This document shows, piece after piece, positions 36,301-51,300 of a DNA stretch of 64,000 nt. The DNA is from Synaphobranchus kaupii (taxonomy: Eukaryota > Chordata > Actinopteri > Anguilliformes > Synaphobranchidae), in NCBI GenBank assembly GCA_029718625.1, contig CM056391.1, positions 20,373,218-20,437,217 of the forward strand, given 5' to 3'. Position 1 is the first letter of the stretch. Every line of letters begins with the position of its first letter. The position numbers and the translations under genes were made by a program. The notes under the pieces are model-generated. The model made no database searches and was not told where the DNA came from. It saw only the letters and a list, made by a program, of their open reading frames with translations.

Positions 36301-39300
36301 AGACTCGCCCGCAGACATTTCACTTGTGTCAAAGGCCCTCCTTTCACCGGGCAAGTACAGACACTGTTCACATGCCAGATCAGCTCCCTGACTCTTTGAA
36401 ACTCTCCCTGGAATATGCAGCCTGAGGCAGCGGAAACAACAGACGCTGTAAAACCTGAGAGATGGGAGCAGGCTGTATGTTCATAACTTTCCCATGCAGC
36501 CGTGGCAGAAGGACGCAAGGCAGAGATTGTTAATAAAGAGGCAGGTTGTCCTTCTGAAGAGATTGGAAATAAAGAGGCAGGTTGTCCTTCTGAAGAGATT
36601 GGAAATAAAGAGGCAGGTTGTCCTTCTGAAGAGATTGTCTCTTGGGAAGTTTTATTCATGACTGAATCATCGTGGGCTCTAGCTTCGCTATCGTTAGCTG
36701 ACCTCCAGCCTTGCTTGCACAAGGATGACTGCGCCAAAGGGAATGGCTGAGAAATGGCTGTGGCTGATAATGCCGTGGAGAAGGATGCCACACGGTAAGG
36801 ATCCCAGACAATATATAAAGCTGGGAGTGAGAGGTGCAAGAAAATGAGGGGGTCGTGGGGGGTGTAGGGAAGAGTAAAGCCAACATGATTATCAGTTGAG
36901 CTATCCGGAAGAAGGATTTTTAACTTCATAAAGATATGCATCTTCTCTGCATTTCATGTCCAGAAATAGCTTAGGAGGACGAGTGTGTGTGTATTATTTA
37001 TTTTATTGAGGAAAAAGGCAAGCTGAGGTAGGTGCTTCTTATTCATGTCAATGAAGGAAGTTGGTTTCATATTTTTGCCTTGAAATCTTCAGCATATAAG
37101 CAAATAGTGAAACCATAACAGAGATTGTTTGTGGATGTCACTGCACTTGTTAGCAATTTATGTTTGCTTGCTGAAGAATATTATTATTTGTGTTTACTTT
37201 TAGTGAGTATTTTAAAAGAAAATTTTGCAACTTTACAAACAATGTATTATTCTCCTGTGAAGTTAACTGATTTAAGTTCTGAGGGTTTCATTTTAAAGTG
37301 TTTTGAAAAGTACTTCCTTTCGAACATGACATGAATCAGTGTGTAAATATAGCTTAAAGGCTGAGCATGAGCATCACAACTTGACTTATGTGTGTTTGTG
37401 GAACACACATTTTGTGGAAATGTGTGTTAGGGTGCCTGAAAATATTTCAGATGCTGCATTCTGTAGAAATTAATTTCCAGAGTCTAGCTACATGACCTCT
37501 TGGATTGTATCTCTGCCCTGGTCATCCAAAATCTGTGGAAATTAGTTAATTCATGTTTTATCCTGGTTTACAGATTGCTCTTTTGAAAATCATGTGAATA
37601 AATAGTGATTTGTAATTAAAATTATGCATGTTAATAATAAAGATGTGAACATGTTTATAGTTATTTACTTTATTCGGCTTATCAGACTGACTACTGTTGG
37701 ACATACTCAAACCATTGAATTTATTTCCACATTACAGTAAAGATCTGAAGCATACATTTGGTCTTTCATGTGCATGGTTAAAGGCACAGCATATCTATTA
37801 TTTTGAACTGTTGAATAATAAGGTGCATTCTGTGTAGTACTTTGAATAAGGGTTGAACAAGTGGCCTTGTTATATACGTAGATATCTTTTACAACTGTGT
37901 GATTATTATGAAAATGCGCCATTAGATCATCTTGAGATATCTTTATACTGTATTAATTTACTGATAAAATGTGATAGGATAGTCTTTATTGCAAATCCAT
38001 TTTGTATCATTGTTTTTGTCTTTATTTTTTGCTGATTATTTATTTATAGGCTTTTATGAAATGCTTCACAGATACCTCTGTTGACTTATAAACTCAGTTG
38101 GTCATTCAGTTTTAATTCACTTTCAGAGGAGGAACGGCATGTGAAAGCTAATGACCGTGACTTCAACGACAGGTTTCTGTATGCGGTAAGTTTATTCTCT
38201 TTCCCCAGAATTAGTACTATCCCAGGAATGGCACTGGACAAAGTACAGATATAAATTTGTTTGCAGAAAGAGCCCAGAGGTGGGCAACGAGGGCTGTATC
38301 TGTTTCTGGCTTTCGTGCCAATTTCTGGTCTTAATTACTTTATTAGCCTAACATTTTCGCCAACTGACATTTTAGCTACATTTCTTGATAGGAACATGAA
38401 TGACAGCCGAAGACTTATTTTTTTGTGTTGTCTATGAAACATTTTACAGTGATCTAATCTATCAGTGAAGCAGTGTTTGTGTATATAGCCAATTAGCTAA
38501 TTTAGCTAGGGTAATTGGTGGAAACAAAAACCTGCATACACACCAGCCCTCCAGGAACAGGATTGCTCACCCCTGATCTAGCCTATGGTACACTACATGG
38601 CCACAAGTATATGGACACCTGCTTGTCAAACATCTCATTCCAAAATCTCGGGCATTAGTAATGGAGTTGGTCTTCCCTTTGCTGCTATAACAGCCTCCAC
38701 CCTTATGGGAAGGCTTTCCACTAGATGTTGGAACATTGCTGCGGGGATTTGCTTCCATTCAGCCATTAGAGCATTGGTGAGGTGCGGTACTAATGTTGAG
38801 CGATTAGGCCTGTCTCGCAGTTGCCTTTCTAATTGCTCCCAAAGGTGTATGACGAGGCTGAGGTCAGGGCTCTGTGCATGCCAGTCAAGTTCGTCTGCAC
38901 CAATCTCGACAAACCATTTCTGCATGGACCTCGATTTGTGCACGGGGGCATTGTCATGCTGAAACAGGAAAGGGCCTTCACCAAACTGTTGCCACAAAGT
39001 CTGAAGCACAGAATCGTTTAGAATGTCATTGTGTGCTGTAGCGTTAAGATTTGCCTTCACTGGAACTAAGGAGCCTAGCCCAAACCAGGAAAAACAGTCC
39101 CAGACCAAGAGGTGTCCGGATACTTTTGGCAATGTAGTGTATAATGAAGCTTTGCTAAGAACAAATAAACTATGCATGTATTTTAAGACATGGTTAATTG
39201 CATTGTTAAATATCAAAATAAGACATTACAGTACATATTGTTAAAATAGTGTGTTAAGTACATTTCAATAAATGCTTATTACGATTATTATCTTCTCCAT

Positions 39301-42300
39301 GCCTTCATTTTGATATAATGTTGCTGACTTATAGAGGCGTTGTGGATGTAGTAATCTCCATGGCCTCTTTTTAGTATTGTGATAGAGGCAGGGATAGATA
39401 CAATCTTTCTCAGAAAGTTTGAAACAGCATACCATATGTTTAATGCATCCCATATAAAATGTATTGTAAAGAGATCAAGGTTAATCAGTTTGACCTAACG
39501 GTTCTGTACATTTTCGCTACAGCAGAAAAAAAATGTAATGCTAAATTTTTAATTGCTTTTCATTTATTAAAATGTAACAGTGGCTAACACACCATAATTT
39601 CTTTCCGAACAAAATAAGGCACATTAACGCAAAGTCATCAGGGAGAGAGAACTCTGTTTCCATAGTGGAGAAAAGAGACTTAGGCACCTTTTCTGTTAAC
39701 AATATTTGTAAGTTGGACTTAGCTAAACAAATACAACATGTTTCTATGCTCAACTTCAGTTGTCTAAAAATGTGACTTCAGTACTTTTAGCACCCAGGTC
39801 TTCAATTTAAGTTCCGCACAAAAAAAAAGGTTCTGCACCTGCATTAAAGCGAGACTGTAATTGTTTGGTTCGGTTGAACGAAAGAGAACATTTTTTCCAG
39901 CCTTGACAAAATAAGCGGTGATTCGTTTCTGATCATGGCCGTTGCTCTTCCCCGGCTTGGCAGAGCATCTCTCCCCTGACTGAGCGTTAGTAGAACGGCA
40001 ACAAGATACGGGTGAGGGGCTACTATTTTGGTTACACAGTGAGAGAACAGAGTGGCGCATCGCCTCTCTTGCATTTTTTTGGGGAGAAGCCTGGTATTGC
40101 AGATGTATGCTGAACCTTCTCTAAAATGTTGGTTTCATATTATCAATTGCAAAACATAAGGGAACTTCAAGCAGTGTGGTCGAAATGGACTGCTTGCTGA
40201 CGTGACCAGTATGCAAGTCATTGTGGAAGATCAAAATGAGGGGCGTCAGATGCATTCGGTATGTTTGTAAGATATGTGATCTTTTCAAGGAGCAGGAGCC
40301 AATGTTCCTGGAATCGAAAACTCTCTATTATAATGATGCCATTGTAACTATACTGGCAATGTTGCTTTCTAGCAGCAAAAATATGTATGAAGATAACCTA
40401 AGCTTTTACATTAAAAAGTACCTATCTGTACATTATCTTCTCATCTGATACACAAGAGAATTAATTGAAAATTATTTAACATAACTTTTTTATTTGGATT
40501 GTGATGTTTTTAAATATGAATTATTAGAATCACTCAATATATCACCTACAATGTTGAAAGGGGCAATTTGTTTAGAAAATATTTTCATTATTGGTAATGA
40601 TGCAAATCTATGGAAAAGGCCAGCCCTGTATGATATTAAATTAATGTATCTATGTGGGAATCACGCCTTGCATGTTGATTACAATAATTTGTAATGGTGG
40701 TCTTTTTTACGGTTGCATTGTTGTCATGGTGATGTAACTCCAGCTCTGCCCTTTGTAGTCATAAAGAGGAAGAATTAAATCCACAATTATAATGGCGTAA
40801 TGTAATATTGACATTAAATTACAACCTTTTCAACCCAGATTAAGAATTAAGTAATTTAGGAGCTGCCGGGTTATGTGTTAACAAATACTGTATGCTCATC
40901 TTCGCATTTTGTGAATATGAAAAATAAATTGTATATTTGAATGATCATGTTTGAGACCCAAAGAACATAAAAATACTCAATTATCTCTAAAACGGGAATG
41001 GCCTTACATCGAATAATAAAAATAGGATGGAATACTATTTTACAATTTATTCATAGGCAAACACCTATCAAATGACGTTTCTGCACGTTCTGAGTTTATG
41101 GAGTTTTTTTTTCTATTTTGTGTTTTTAAATTGATGGCGATTGATGCTTTCGACATTCCGTATATACCGCTATTATCACTTGTTTGTCTAATATCTATGT
41201 ACTTTTTTTTGCAATAATACATTACTTGACTAGTATTTATTGAACAGTTGGGGTTGTTTAAATTGTTTGCAGCTGTGTACTATGGATTGTATAACCTATA
41301 TATATATATATATGCTGGCCATGCTTCATTTGCTTCTACGCTCTGAGGAAGGCTTGATTCAGCTGAAATGTGTTAGCATTTTGATAGGTGTTTGCCTATG
41401 AATACATGGTAAAATAGTATTCTGTCCTATTTGTATTATTGGATGTGTGACCATTCTCTATTTCGAAATAATTGAGTTTTTGATTTTCTTTTGGCAACAG
41501 CACTCCTTGTGGAATTCCATTTGTTGAAGCACAACTTTCTTCCAACCTTTTTAATGTCAACATAGAAATAGTGTCACATGGTGAGGAATTCTGGTTGAGA
41601 ATTTGTGCTCTAAGACTGGTACAATCACATACAATTGGCAAGTTGCATCTTTTATACTTTCCCCCTTTTAACTTCCCAAATTTGAATGTCCAGTCATGCT
41701 CATGCTGCAAAAACCTGCATTGTCAATATGAGAGAGGGCAGAGAAGCATGTGCTGTCATAAAGCACATGATGTTAGCAGCTGCTTCTTGTGACACCACAG
41801 TTAGCAAAGTGGACTTGTGCAGGCATGAGTTGGGGGAAGACTTCACATGCAGCTCAACAGGTGAAATTGCATGCGCCTAATCGACCATCTATGATACGCT
41901 GTCATCCTGGCCAACTGAAACACTCCCTTTCCTGGGAGCCAATTGTGCGTCACCCTGTAGGCCTGCTGGCCACAGTCGGCGCTGGCACAGTCCAGATTTG
42001 TGGTACATTTAAACAAAAAATATGAATTTCTAATTAAAATAATAATAATAATAAAATACCCTGCCCAAGTGTGGTGACTGCTATGTAAATATGTTGATAA
42101 TTAAATCGATATGAACACTCTTCTGAACAGAGCACAAAGGGCAGAGCACAAAGTGTTTAAAGACAAGAAGAGCATCCAGCTTTACGTCAATTTTTTGTAC
42201 AAGAGAAACCAAATGTATAATAAAAGATTTTGACCATATCAAAAACTGACAAAATTGTGAAGTAGGGCACTGCATGATTTCCTTTAGTTGTCCTTTCTGA

Positions 42301-45300
42301 GACAGGCTCACCTGATTTAACCATCCATATCTAAGTCATCATGTTACTCAGACAGTTCGTCTTCCGAATGCAGCCCACATACAGCACCATTGCGAGATCA
42401 AATGACTCATAAATAAAGTGAACGCAAAAGGCTATTGTCTTTCATTGGGCCTTTGAGAGATTTGTATAATTCTGTCCTTGTCCTATTTAAGAAGTGACCA
42501 TTGCTTTGACGATGAAACAGCTACAAAGCAACTTCAGAGTTTAAGATTGAGTGTCCGTTGGGTGTTCCTTATTTTTCTTTTTGCTTGTCCCTTTACTGCA
42601 ACGTCTTCAGTTCAGCAGAACGCTGGCTACCGGGCATTTTCTAGGAAACATATGCAGGCAGCTGACACTTATTTTCCCTTGCATTGAGATATGTGCAGTT
42701 ATTACACCCGAGGGATGCACTGTTTACACAGCTAGTCCATTTACACTTACACCCAGTTTACCAGAGGAGTGACTCTTGTGCAGTGGCTTGCCATGCTGAC
42801 TGAACCCATCCATTCCTGGGGCACGCTGTGGACAGTTTTTAGGGCTGCTAGTCACTGGCAGCACTAGCAAAGTCAGGTTATGATCCTGTGCCAATTCAAG
42901 TCAGTGACACTCATCACAAGACTGGGGGCTAATGCATACCTGGGTACGGTCCATGTGTTTATTATATTGTTACTGAATAGAATGTAAGATTAGTGTATGC
43001 AAACTTCAAGGTGAATGATTTTCTGCCGTACCTCTTCCCTTGTTTCAGGCCAATCACATCAAAACCTCAAAATACAACATCTTCACCTTCCTGCCTATTA
43101 ATTTATTTGAGCAGTTCCAACGTGTTGCCAATGCATACTTCCTGTTTCTGCTTATATTACAGGTGAGTGTACAATGCATAATAATATTAAACCAGTGGAT
43201 TTGAAGTGAATGCCTGTGACAATCCTCTGTTGGTTTAGGTTTTTTTGGTTTATATGGTGTATCGGCTACTTATCAAAGGTCTTGATTGAAATCCATAATT
43301 AGTTAATTAGCTGAATCAGGTGTCAAAGTGCTGGACTACATCCACCCTTTTCAGATAAGATTGTACACTCCTGCTCTAGGGGTTGAGCTGAGACTGCAGT
43401 CTGCAGACTCCATACAGAAACTGCATACGTATGTGGTTCTGAATTACACGTTTACATACAATTTCTACTTTCCAGGCGCGTGCACATTTAAGGGTTATTT
43501 TATTTTATTTGGTTCCACTATAACTTTGTCACGATCCACCAAGTGAACAAATAACGAGTTGTTTTGCCTTACTCCCACATTTTCTCTTTGTCTGTCTGTG
43601 CAGTGCACATACACACGCATACATGTATATGTATATGCACACACACACACGCACACACACACAGTCTTTTAATTAAGGTTTTTTCTGCTTGTTTTTGTGC
43701 TGTAGCTTATTCCTCAGATCTCCTCTTTATCCTGGTTCACCACCATCGTGCCTTTGGCATTAGTGCTGACAGTAACTGTTGTCAAAGATGCTACAGATGA
43801 CTATGTAAGTTTAGCAGACAATCACACAGAGACGTCGTGCAGTGTTTCATCTCAGCTGAGTGACTTTTCATGCCCAGTACTTTGTGTCTTGCTGTTAATA
43901 TGATAAATATTTATGAACATTGACTATATTTAGATTTCTTGAACATCAGTGGTTTTATTATGTTATGTTTTGTAACCTTTTTCCCCTTTTCTATTGCTTA
44001 TGCATATATATATATTAATTTTTTTTTCAAACATTTTTAAAAACTCTGAATATGACATAATTTATTCCAATTCTCATAATTTAAATACCTCAGTTAAAAC
44101 CACATTTTAGTTGAAATAGTCCATCTAATTCTTATTTATTTTAGGAATTGCCCCTTTTTATTTGTGAAAGTTGCTTTACTTGTGAAAAATGAACAATACT
44201 TAAAGACATACTGAACTTGTTAGAACATAATATTGTATAGCTACCTGGCCCCGATATGAGTCATAATATTCACGCCCATGACTTGCTCCAGTGGTCAGCA
44301 ACTGGCCAACGGAGAAGGATGTTTTTTCTCTGTCCATTCACTCTCATTGCATGGCGAAACAGGTCTCAAAAGCACACTTTTAGCACATATATGAATGCAA
44401 ACAACACGTATTATGCTGATATAAAACATCACGACATCCGGAACCGAACATTTGAAACTTTTGAAGCAAATGTTGTTGATTTGATTTTGAAGAACTATTT
44501 TCTGATAAAACTAGCAACTGTTGCGAACTTCTTTGCTAACTTGCTCGGTTTGCTATTTGCATGCTTCAGGAAGTGGGTGGGACCCACAGTTCTGTGGTGG
44601 GACCATTACTGGCGCAGGCACGAAACATCCGCATTTGTTTATGTCGTAAAAGTGTTGAGACCTGTTTCACCATACAATGGGAATGAATGGAGAGAGAAAA
44701 AACATCATTCTCTGTTGGCCAGTTGCTGTCCACTGGACTGTGTGTGAAAAATAGATGGATAACTGGATAGCTGAAAACTTTTAAAGAACATGGGCGTTAT
44801 TCTATATTCTATACTATATTCTGGTAAATGTTACCATACTGGTCTTGTGCAGGATGGCTTTAGGTGAAGTAGTCTTACAGTAGTTGTTACAGGCAAGGCC
44901 AAAGTAAAGGAAAGGGTAAAGATATTTTATTTAGTTATTCTCAGTTTAGATGGATAGTGTATGACCTGTATTATTAAGCTGACCAAATCTTATTCCCAGT
45001 CAGTGCTGGATTTTATTAAGTTAACAAAGATAACAATGTTACTGTCATGATTTTAAAACACCCATTGTTTTTAATGACTTTCAAAATGATATTTGGATCC
45101 TAAATGACCTCTTTTGGATTCCAGTTTAGGTATAAAAGTGATCAACAAGTCAATACTCGACAGTCTCAGGTACTCATCAGTGGCAAGTAAGTGCATGCTG
45201 AGGTTTTCTCTGTGTTATACCTTGAATGTGACTTTATACTGTTTAGCTTCTTAGCAGTGTGCAGAATCGTGGTACATTTAATACATTTAGTACATATTTA

Positions 45301-48300
45301 AATGGATTGGCAATTTGGCATGTGATTTAGAACACAGAAGGATGGCCAGCGCAATGTGAATGGACATGATTTGGCTCTGCCTTTATATATTGTGGTTTCC
45401 TCCCGCAATTCAAAGACATGCAGGTTAGGCTAATTGGGGGGGGGGGGCTTTAACAGGGCATTGCTGTAAAAGAGCATGTGTGCTCAGTCAACCTACCCTG
45501 TATAAATGAAGGTAAATAAATATAATAATTAGTGAAGTACCTGCTGCTCGCAAAATGGATTACAGTAGATGGTGTAATTTCTTGAGAAGGAAGGCAAAAT
45601 AATATGTAGATTGTGTTGAGGGGTATTTGAGTTTACTTTTATTAAATCTGTATTTGTTTAGGTAAGGGGGACTTTTGTGGGCCATTTCTAACAGTGTTGT
45701 ATTACTGCTATTGTGACTGCACAATTGATTGGGCTGTGCTCTCTCTTAGGTTGGAAAATGAGAAATGGATGAATGTGCGTGTGGGGGACATCATCAAGCT
45801 GGAGAACAATCAGTTTGTGACTGTAAGTAGCATTCTGTAGTGGGAGCTGTAGAGCCCACGGGCGAATCTACAACCCAATTACAGACAGCCAAAACATTAC
45901 ACAGCATGGTGATGACAGCCTTCAAGAAATACTAACAGTTACGTAATTTTGGACATGGTGTGTGGCATAGTCATTAAGGATGGAGTGTTGTAATCTGTAG
46001 GTGTCAATACCTACCCTTATTTATTATTATTATTATTATTATATAAAATTATTTGCTGCATTTATTTTTTGCTGTGTTGAATGGAACTATATTATTTGCA
46101 CTGGATAAGGGTAATAAATGAACACTATATTAACTTATATAATAATTTAATTATAATGTAAGTGAATGTAATGCTGTACAGTTTAAAATATTGTAGCGAT
46201 CTGCTCCTGAGACGGCCTTACTCCACTAAAGGTGAATTCATCTTTAGCGCAGTGGTTAGCGCAACGGCCTCTCCTCTGGGAGACCTGTCGTCGGGCCCGC
46301 CCCGAACCTTGCCATTGCAATATCTATCTAGGTATTGTACAGCGTGGTACCATTTTAGTGGAAGATATGGGTTTGATAATCAAAAAGCCTCTGTCAGTGA
46401 CATATAGGGTAATACAGGCTGTTATGTTAAATGCAGGAAGAATGGTACAATTTGTGGGGCAAGACAAAAGTTTTGTCTATAACAGAAATCTGAAATACTG
46501 TTCTTTGGCAACAATTCTTGCATAGATTTTGGCACAGACAAGTATGTGTGTTTTTGCTGACGAGTTATATGACATGGATATGGTCTTTATTTTGCTCTTC
46601 TGGAGACTTAGGGGATGTAGCTCGTCACTTGACATATTGAGAGGGCTCTTGTGTAAATGTTATCATGCAGACTCTAAAGAACAAGAAAATGGCCTTTCCC
46701 TGTGTTTCCCTGTATAACCTTTGTCTCTTCCCTGCAGGCCGATATCCTCCTCTTATCCAGCAGTGAGCCCTATGGACTGTGTTACATTGAAACGGCAGAG
46801 CTGGATGGGTAAGAGACATACAGTATGTAAGAGCAGTGAGTGCATATGCATTTTGCACCATTCAGTGAAGCCAAAGTAAACTTTGCTTTGCATCTCTATC
46901 TCTCTTTACATACTGTATGAATGTAATACTTGGGTCTGTTTTCTGAAAAAAGACCATGTGCTGTCAATTTTCATTACTGATGCATGTCAATGTTTTCATG
47001 GAAAATATTATTTTGCATGTACCAAACATACAATGCCAGATCCCTTTGAAGATGTATGACTCTTTTGCTGGGTTTTACTTGCTTGTAGAATCACGCTTGA
47101 TGTCTTGATATCTGAAATACCGAGGACACTATTACAGGAGCAAATTAATCTGACAGTTTCATCAGTCTAGTGGATCTGCAGACATTTAGTCAACTGCATA
47201 TTCCCTCTAGTGTCCTCAACCTACACCTCATGTTGACATTTCTGGGTTTTATCTTTCTGAACAGGGAGACAAATTTGAAGGTGCGGCAGGCTTTAACAGT
47301 GACCTCAGAGCTGGGAGCAGATATCACTAAGTTGGCAGAGTTTGACGGTAACTAACATAGTGGAGTTTTGACTATTATCTATTTTCCACTGATCAAGTGT
47401 ACCATACTGGACCCGCACTGGTCCACATTAAACGGCCGCGGTACAGTACAGAATCAGTACCCTTTAATTCTCCACTTAAAAGTTGAGTAGCTGTAGTCTC
47501 CTTTGCGTAAGAGAGCAACGCTTGGATGTAGCTATGGCAACAATGTTACTACCACAGTGACCACTGTCAACTCAACATCAAGAACAACCATGGCAGACCT
47601 GGAGTTAGTGTATTTTTTCCTGTTGTGTCTTAGCATATATCTTTCTGTTGAATGTTTTGCATTATTGACGGGTGTGGGTGCAATACCTTCTTCATCATCG
47701 ATGGCACATAATGTGTGTGTATGTGTGTGCGCGTGTGTGTGTGTGTGTGTGTCTGTGTGTGTGTGTGTGTGTGTCTGTGTGTGTGCGCGTGTGTGTGTGT
47801 GTGTGTGTGCATGTGTGTGCGGGTGTGTGTGTGTGCGTGTGTGTGCGTGCGTGCGTGTGCGTGCATGCGTGTGCGTGTGCGTGTGTGTGCGGGTGTGTGT
47901 GTGCGTGCGTGCGTGCGTGCGCGCGCGTCACTGGCGTAATGACGACACCCGTCTGAGCGCTTTTGAAAGTGGACCAGTACTACATATGTTAGAGCACCTA
48001 ACCAGCACGTTTTAGGTGTACCGTGACCGTACCGAACTCCCCTCAAATGGTAATTGAAAAACGTACCGCACCGTACCAGTACGGGTCCTATACGGTACAC
48101 TTGACCAGTGGAAAATAGATAATTGTTCTGTACATATGGCATCAGAATGCTAACTATATTTGACAGCAATTTGGAACGAAGTACAGTCAAGCCGGAAAGT
48201 TTGCACACCCCTTTCACCTTCTCCACGTTTTATTACGTTACAGACATATCCTACAATAGATTGAGTTTGTTTTTTGTCTCAAAATTCTACACAAAATAGC

Positions 48301-51300
48301 CCATAATGACAGGGTTTTTAGACATTTGTGCTAATTTATTAAAAATCAAAATGTAAAATATCATATATATGATATGACACCCAAAAGTGAGCTGAGGTGC
48401 ATTTTGTTTCCACTGATACTGATACTGCTTGAGATGTTTCTACAACTTAATTGGAGTCCATCTGTGATAAATTCAATTGATTGGACATGATTGGGGATTG
48501 CCAACACCTGCCTATATAAGGTCCCACAGTTGACAGTGCATGTCAGAGCAAACTCCAAGCCATGGGGTCAAAGGAATTATCTGCAGACCTCAGAAACAGG
48601 ATTATGTCAGGGCATAGATCTGGAGAAGTGTACGGAAAAATCTCTGCAGCTTTACAGGTACCAAAGAGCACAGTGGCCACCATCATTCGTAAATGGAAGA
48701 AGTTTGGAACCACCAAGAATCTTCCTAGACCTGGCCGCCCGGCCAAACTGAGCAATCGGGGAAGACGGGCCTTGGCCAGGGAGGTGAGCAGGACCCCGAG
48801 GGTCACTCTGACAGAGCTCCAGCGTATCCTTGTGGAGATGGGAGAACCTTTCAGAAGATCAACCATCCAGGCTGCACTCCACCAATCAGGCCTTTATGGT
48901 AGAGTGGCCAGACGGAAGCCCTTCCTTAGTAAAAGGCACATCACAGCCCGCTTGGAGTTTGCCAAAAGGCACCCAGAGGACTCTCAAACCATGAGAATCA
49001 AGATTCTCTTGTCTGATGAAACCAAAATTGAACATTTTGGCCTGAATACCAAGCGTCACGTCTGGAGGAAACCAGGCACCGCTCATCACCTGGCTAATAC
49101 CATCCCTACAGTGAAGCATGGCGGTGGCAGCATCATGATGTGGGGATGTTTTTCAGCAGCGGGAACGGGGCGACTAGTCCTGATAGAGGGAAAGATGAAT
49201 GCAGCTAAGTACACCGAGATACTTGAAGAAAACCTGCTCCAGAGCGCTCTGGACCTCAGACTGGGGCGAAGGTTTACCTTCCAACATGACAACGACCCGA
49301 AGCACACAGCCAAAAGAACAAAGGAGTGGCTTCGGAGAAAGTCTGTGCATGTCCTTGAGTGGCCCAGCCAGAGCCCAGACCTGAATCTAATTCAATATCT
49401 GTGGAAAGAGCTGAAAATGGCTGTGTACCGACGCTCCCCATCCAACCTGACGGAGCTTGCAAGGATATGCCAAGAGGAATGGGCAAAAATGTCCAGAAAC
49501 AAGTGTGCCAAGCTCGTAGCTTCTTTCCCAAGACGCCTTGAAGCTGTAATCGCTGCCAAAGGTGCAGCAACCATGTATTAGGCTAAGGGTGTGTACAGAT
49601 ATGTAACCCCTAAATAACCTATTTTTGTCAGTAAAATAAAATTGCATATTTTCTAAAAACCTGTTTTCACTTTGTCATTATTGGCTATTGTGTGTAGATG
49701 TTTGAGGCAAAAAATTAACTCAATCTATTGTAGTATAAGTCTGTAACGTAATAAAACGTGGAGAATGTGAAAGGAGTGTGCAGACTTTCCGGCTTGACTG
49801 TAGCTATTCATCCACACAGGATGTCCATTATTATTCCCCTTAACTGTGGGTTGTGTTATTTGTTTGGTAATAAGTATCAACAACTGTTCTGTTCTTTTTG
49901 TCAGGGCATTGCCCATTCAGTTTAATTTAAAATGTAGAAATATTATCTCTGGTTCCTAAGGGTGTCTAAAGATGTCTTTTACTGGCATGTTGATTGTTCT
50001 TTTGGTGGCAAGTCGCAACTCCATCAGCAGCTGTGATGAAGAGACTTGTGTATAATCACAAATTTGCCAAACAGCTTCCCCATCCATCAGGTCTCAGATT
50101 AGATATGCTGATATTTTCCTCTCTCCTCTCCAAGTTAAGATACAATGCCTGTGTAGCTCTAGATCTCTGCTGACAATACTATATAGTGGTTGTGCCTCGC
50201 AATTGATTCTGTTTTCAAACATGCCAATACTAATTGGGTTTCCATGATGCTGTTCTGTTTGTCCAGCCTGAATACAGTAGTTAGGCAGCAGAGAAGTACC
50301 TGGCAGGTGATTTATCTCTTCAGCCTTGTTTGGCTTAATTGTGTTCCTCAGGGGAGGTCGTCTGTGAGCCTCCAAATAACAAATTGGACTGGTTCACTGG
50401 AACTCTTTTCTGGAAAGATAATAAGTATCCCCTTGACAATGAGAAGATGCTGCTTCGTGGTTGCATGCTCAGAAACACTGAGTGGTGCTTTGGCATGGTC
50501 ATATTTGCAGGTATTATTTTTTTTATCCTCTCAAGGTGTGTGTGTGTGTGTGTCACATTTTTTATGAGAAAAATAAATTGCCTCCTGCATAATTAACCTG
50601 CCGCCTGTGGATATGACAGCATAATTACATCTCTAGGAGGTTGTTGTGCATAGTATATAAAAGATCACGTTCGTCACATTCATGTAAATATATTATTTTT
50701 AATCAAGTGATGTTTACATATTTAATTTCTTGCTTGACAGTAGTGATCTGTTCTCACTAGACATTTTGCTGCATGCGCAGAACACATTTTAATCATTTCA
50801 TCATTCATTGAGGGTTTCATTTATTTATTTAAATAATTTGTGAGAAGCAATCTGGCATTTATTAGTATTTGTTTTATACTGTATTTCAAACCGTACAGCT
50901 CAAATTATACATAGTATGTATACGTTATATGTACCAGCTAATTGCACATGAGTGCTTATGTAAGAGCGTAAGAGAACTTGGGGTCTGATATAAGGCTGAC
51001 ATAGCGCCTCATGATAACGTTCCTGCCTTTTTCAGGGCTCCAAACCAAGCTGATGCAAAACTGCGGGAGAACAAAGTTCAAAAGAACCAGCATTGACAGG
51101 CTGATGAACACTTTAGTGTTATGGGTAAGTCAATGAGCCTTCATGCTTCATGTTGCTTTCAGTACCTATTGCATTGTTACTGATAGTGATTAACAAGTTC
51201 TAATACGTTTGACTACACTGATGATAACCAACAATGCAAGTTTACATTTTTCAAGGCACAGGAGGACCACGCTCCCTCTTGTTGTAAAAAGCCCATGCAG

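Noticed and set aside
36276..36941. 221-codon minus-strand frame with an internal 12-residue repeat
   Set aside because: The length is owed to the 36-bp triplication; the remainder has no family resemblance and no splice or promoter context.
46237..46300. tRNA-like words (tagcgcagtggttagcgcaac)
   Set aside because: No cloverleaf can be completed and no clear B box follows; at best a SINE fragment.
47503..48226. Cys/Val-rich and Thr/His-rich frames
   Set aside because: Direct translations of the GT/GC microsatellite.
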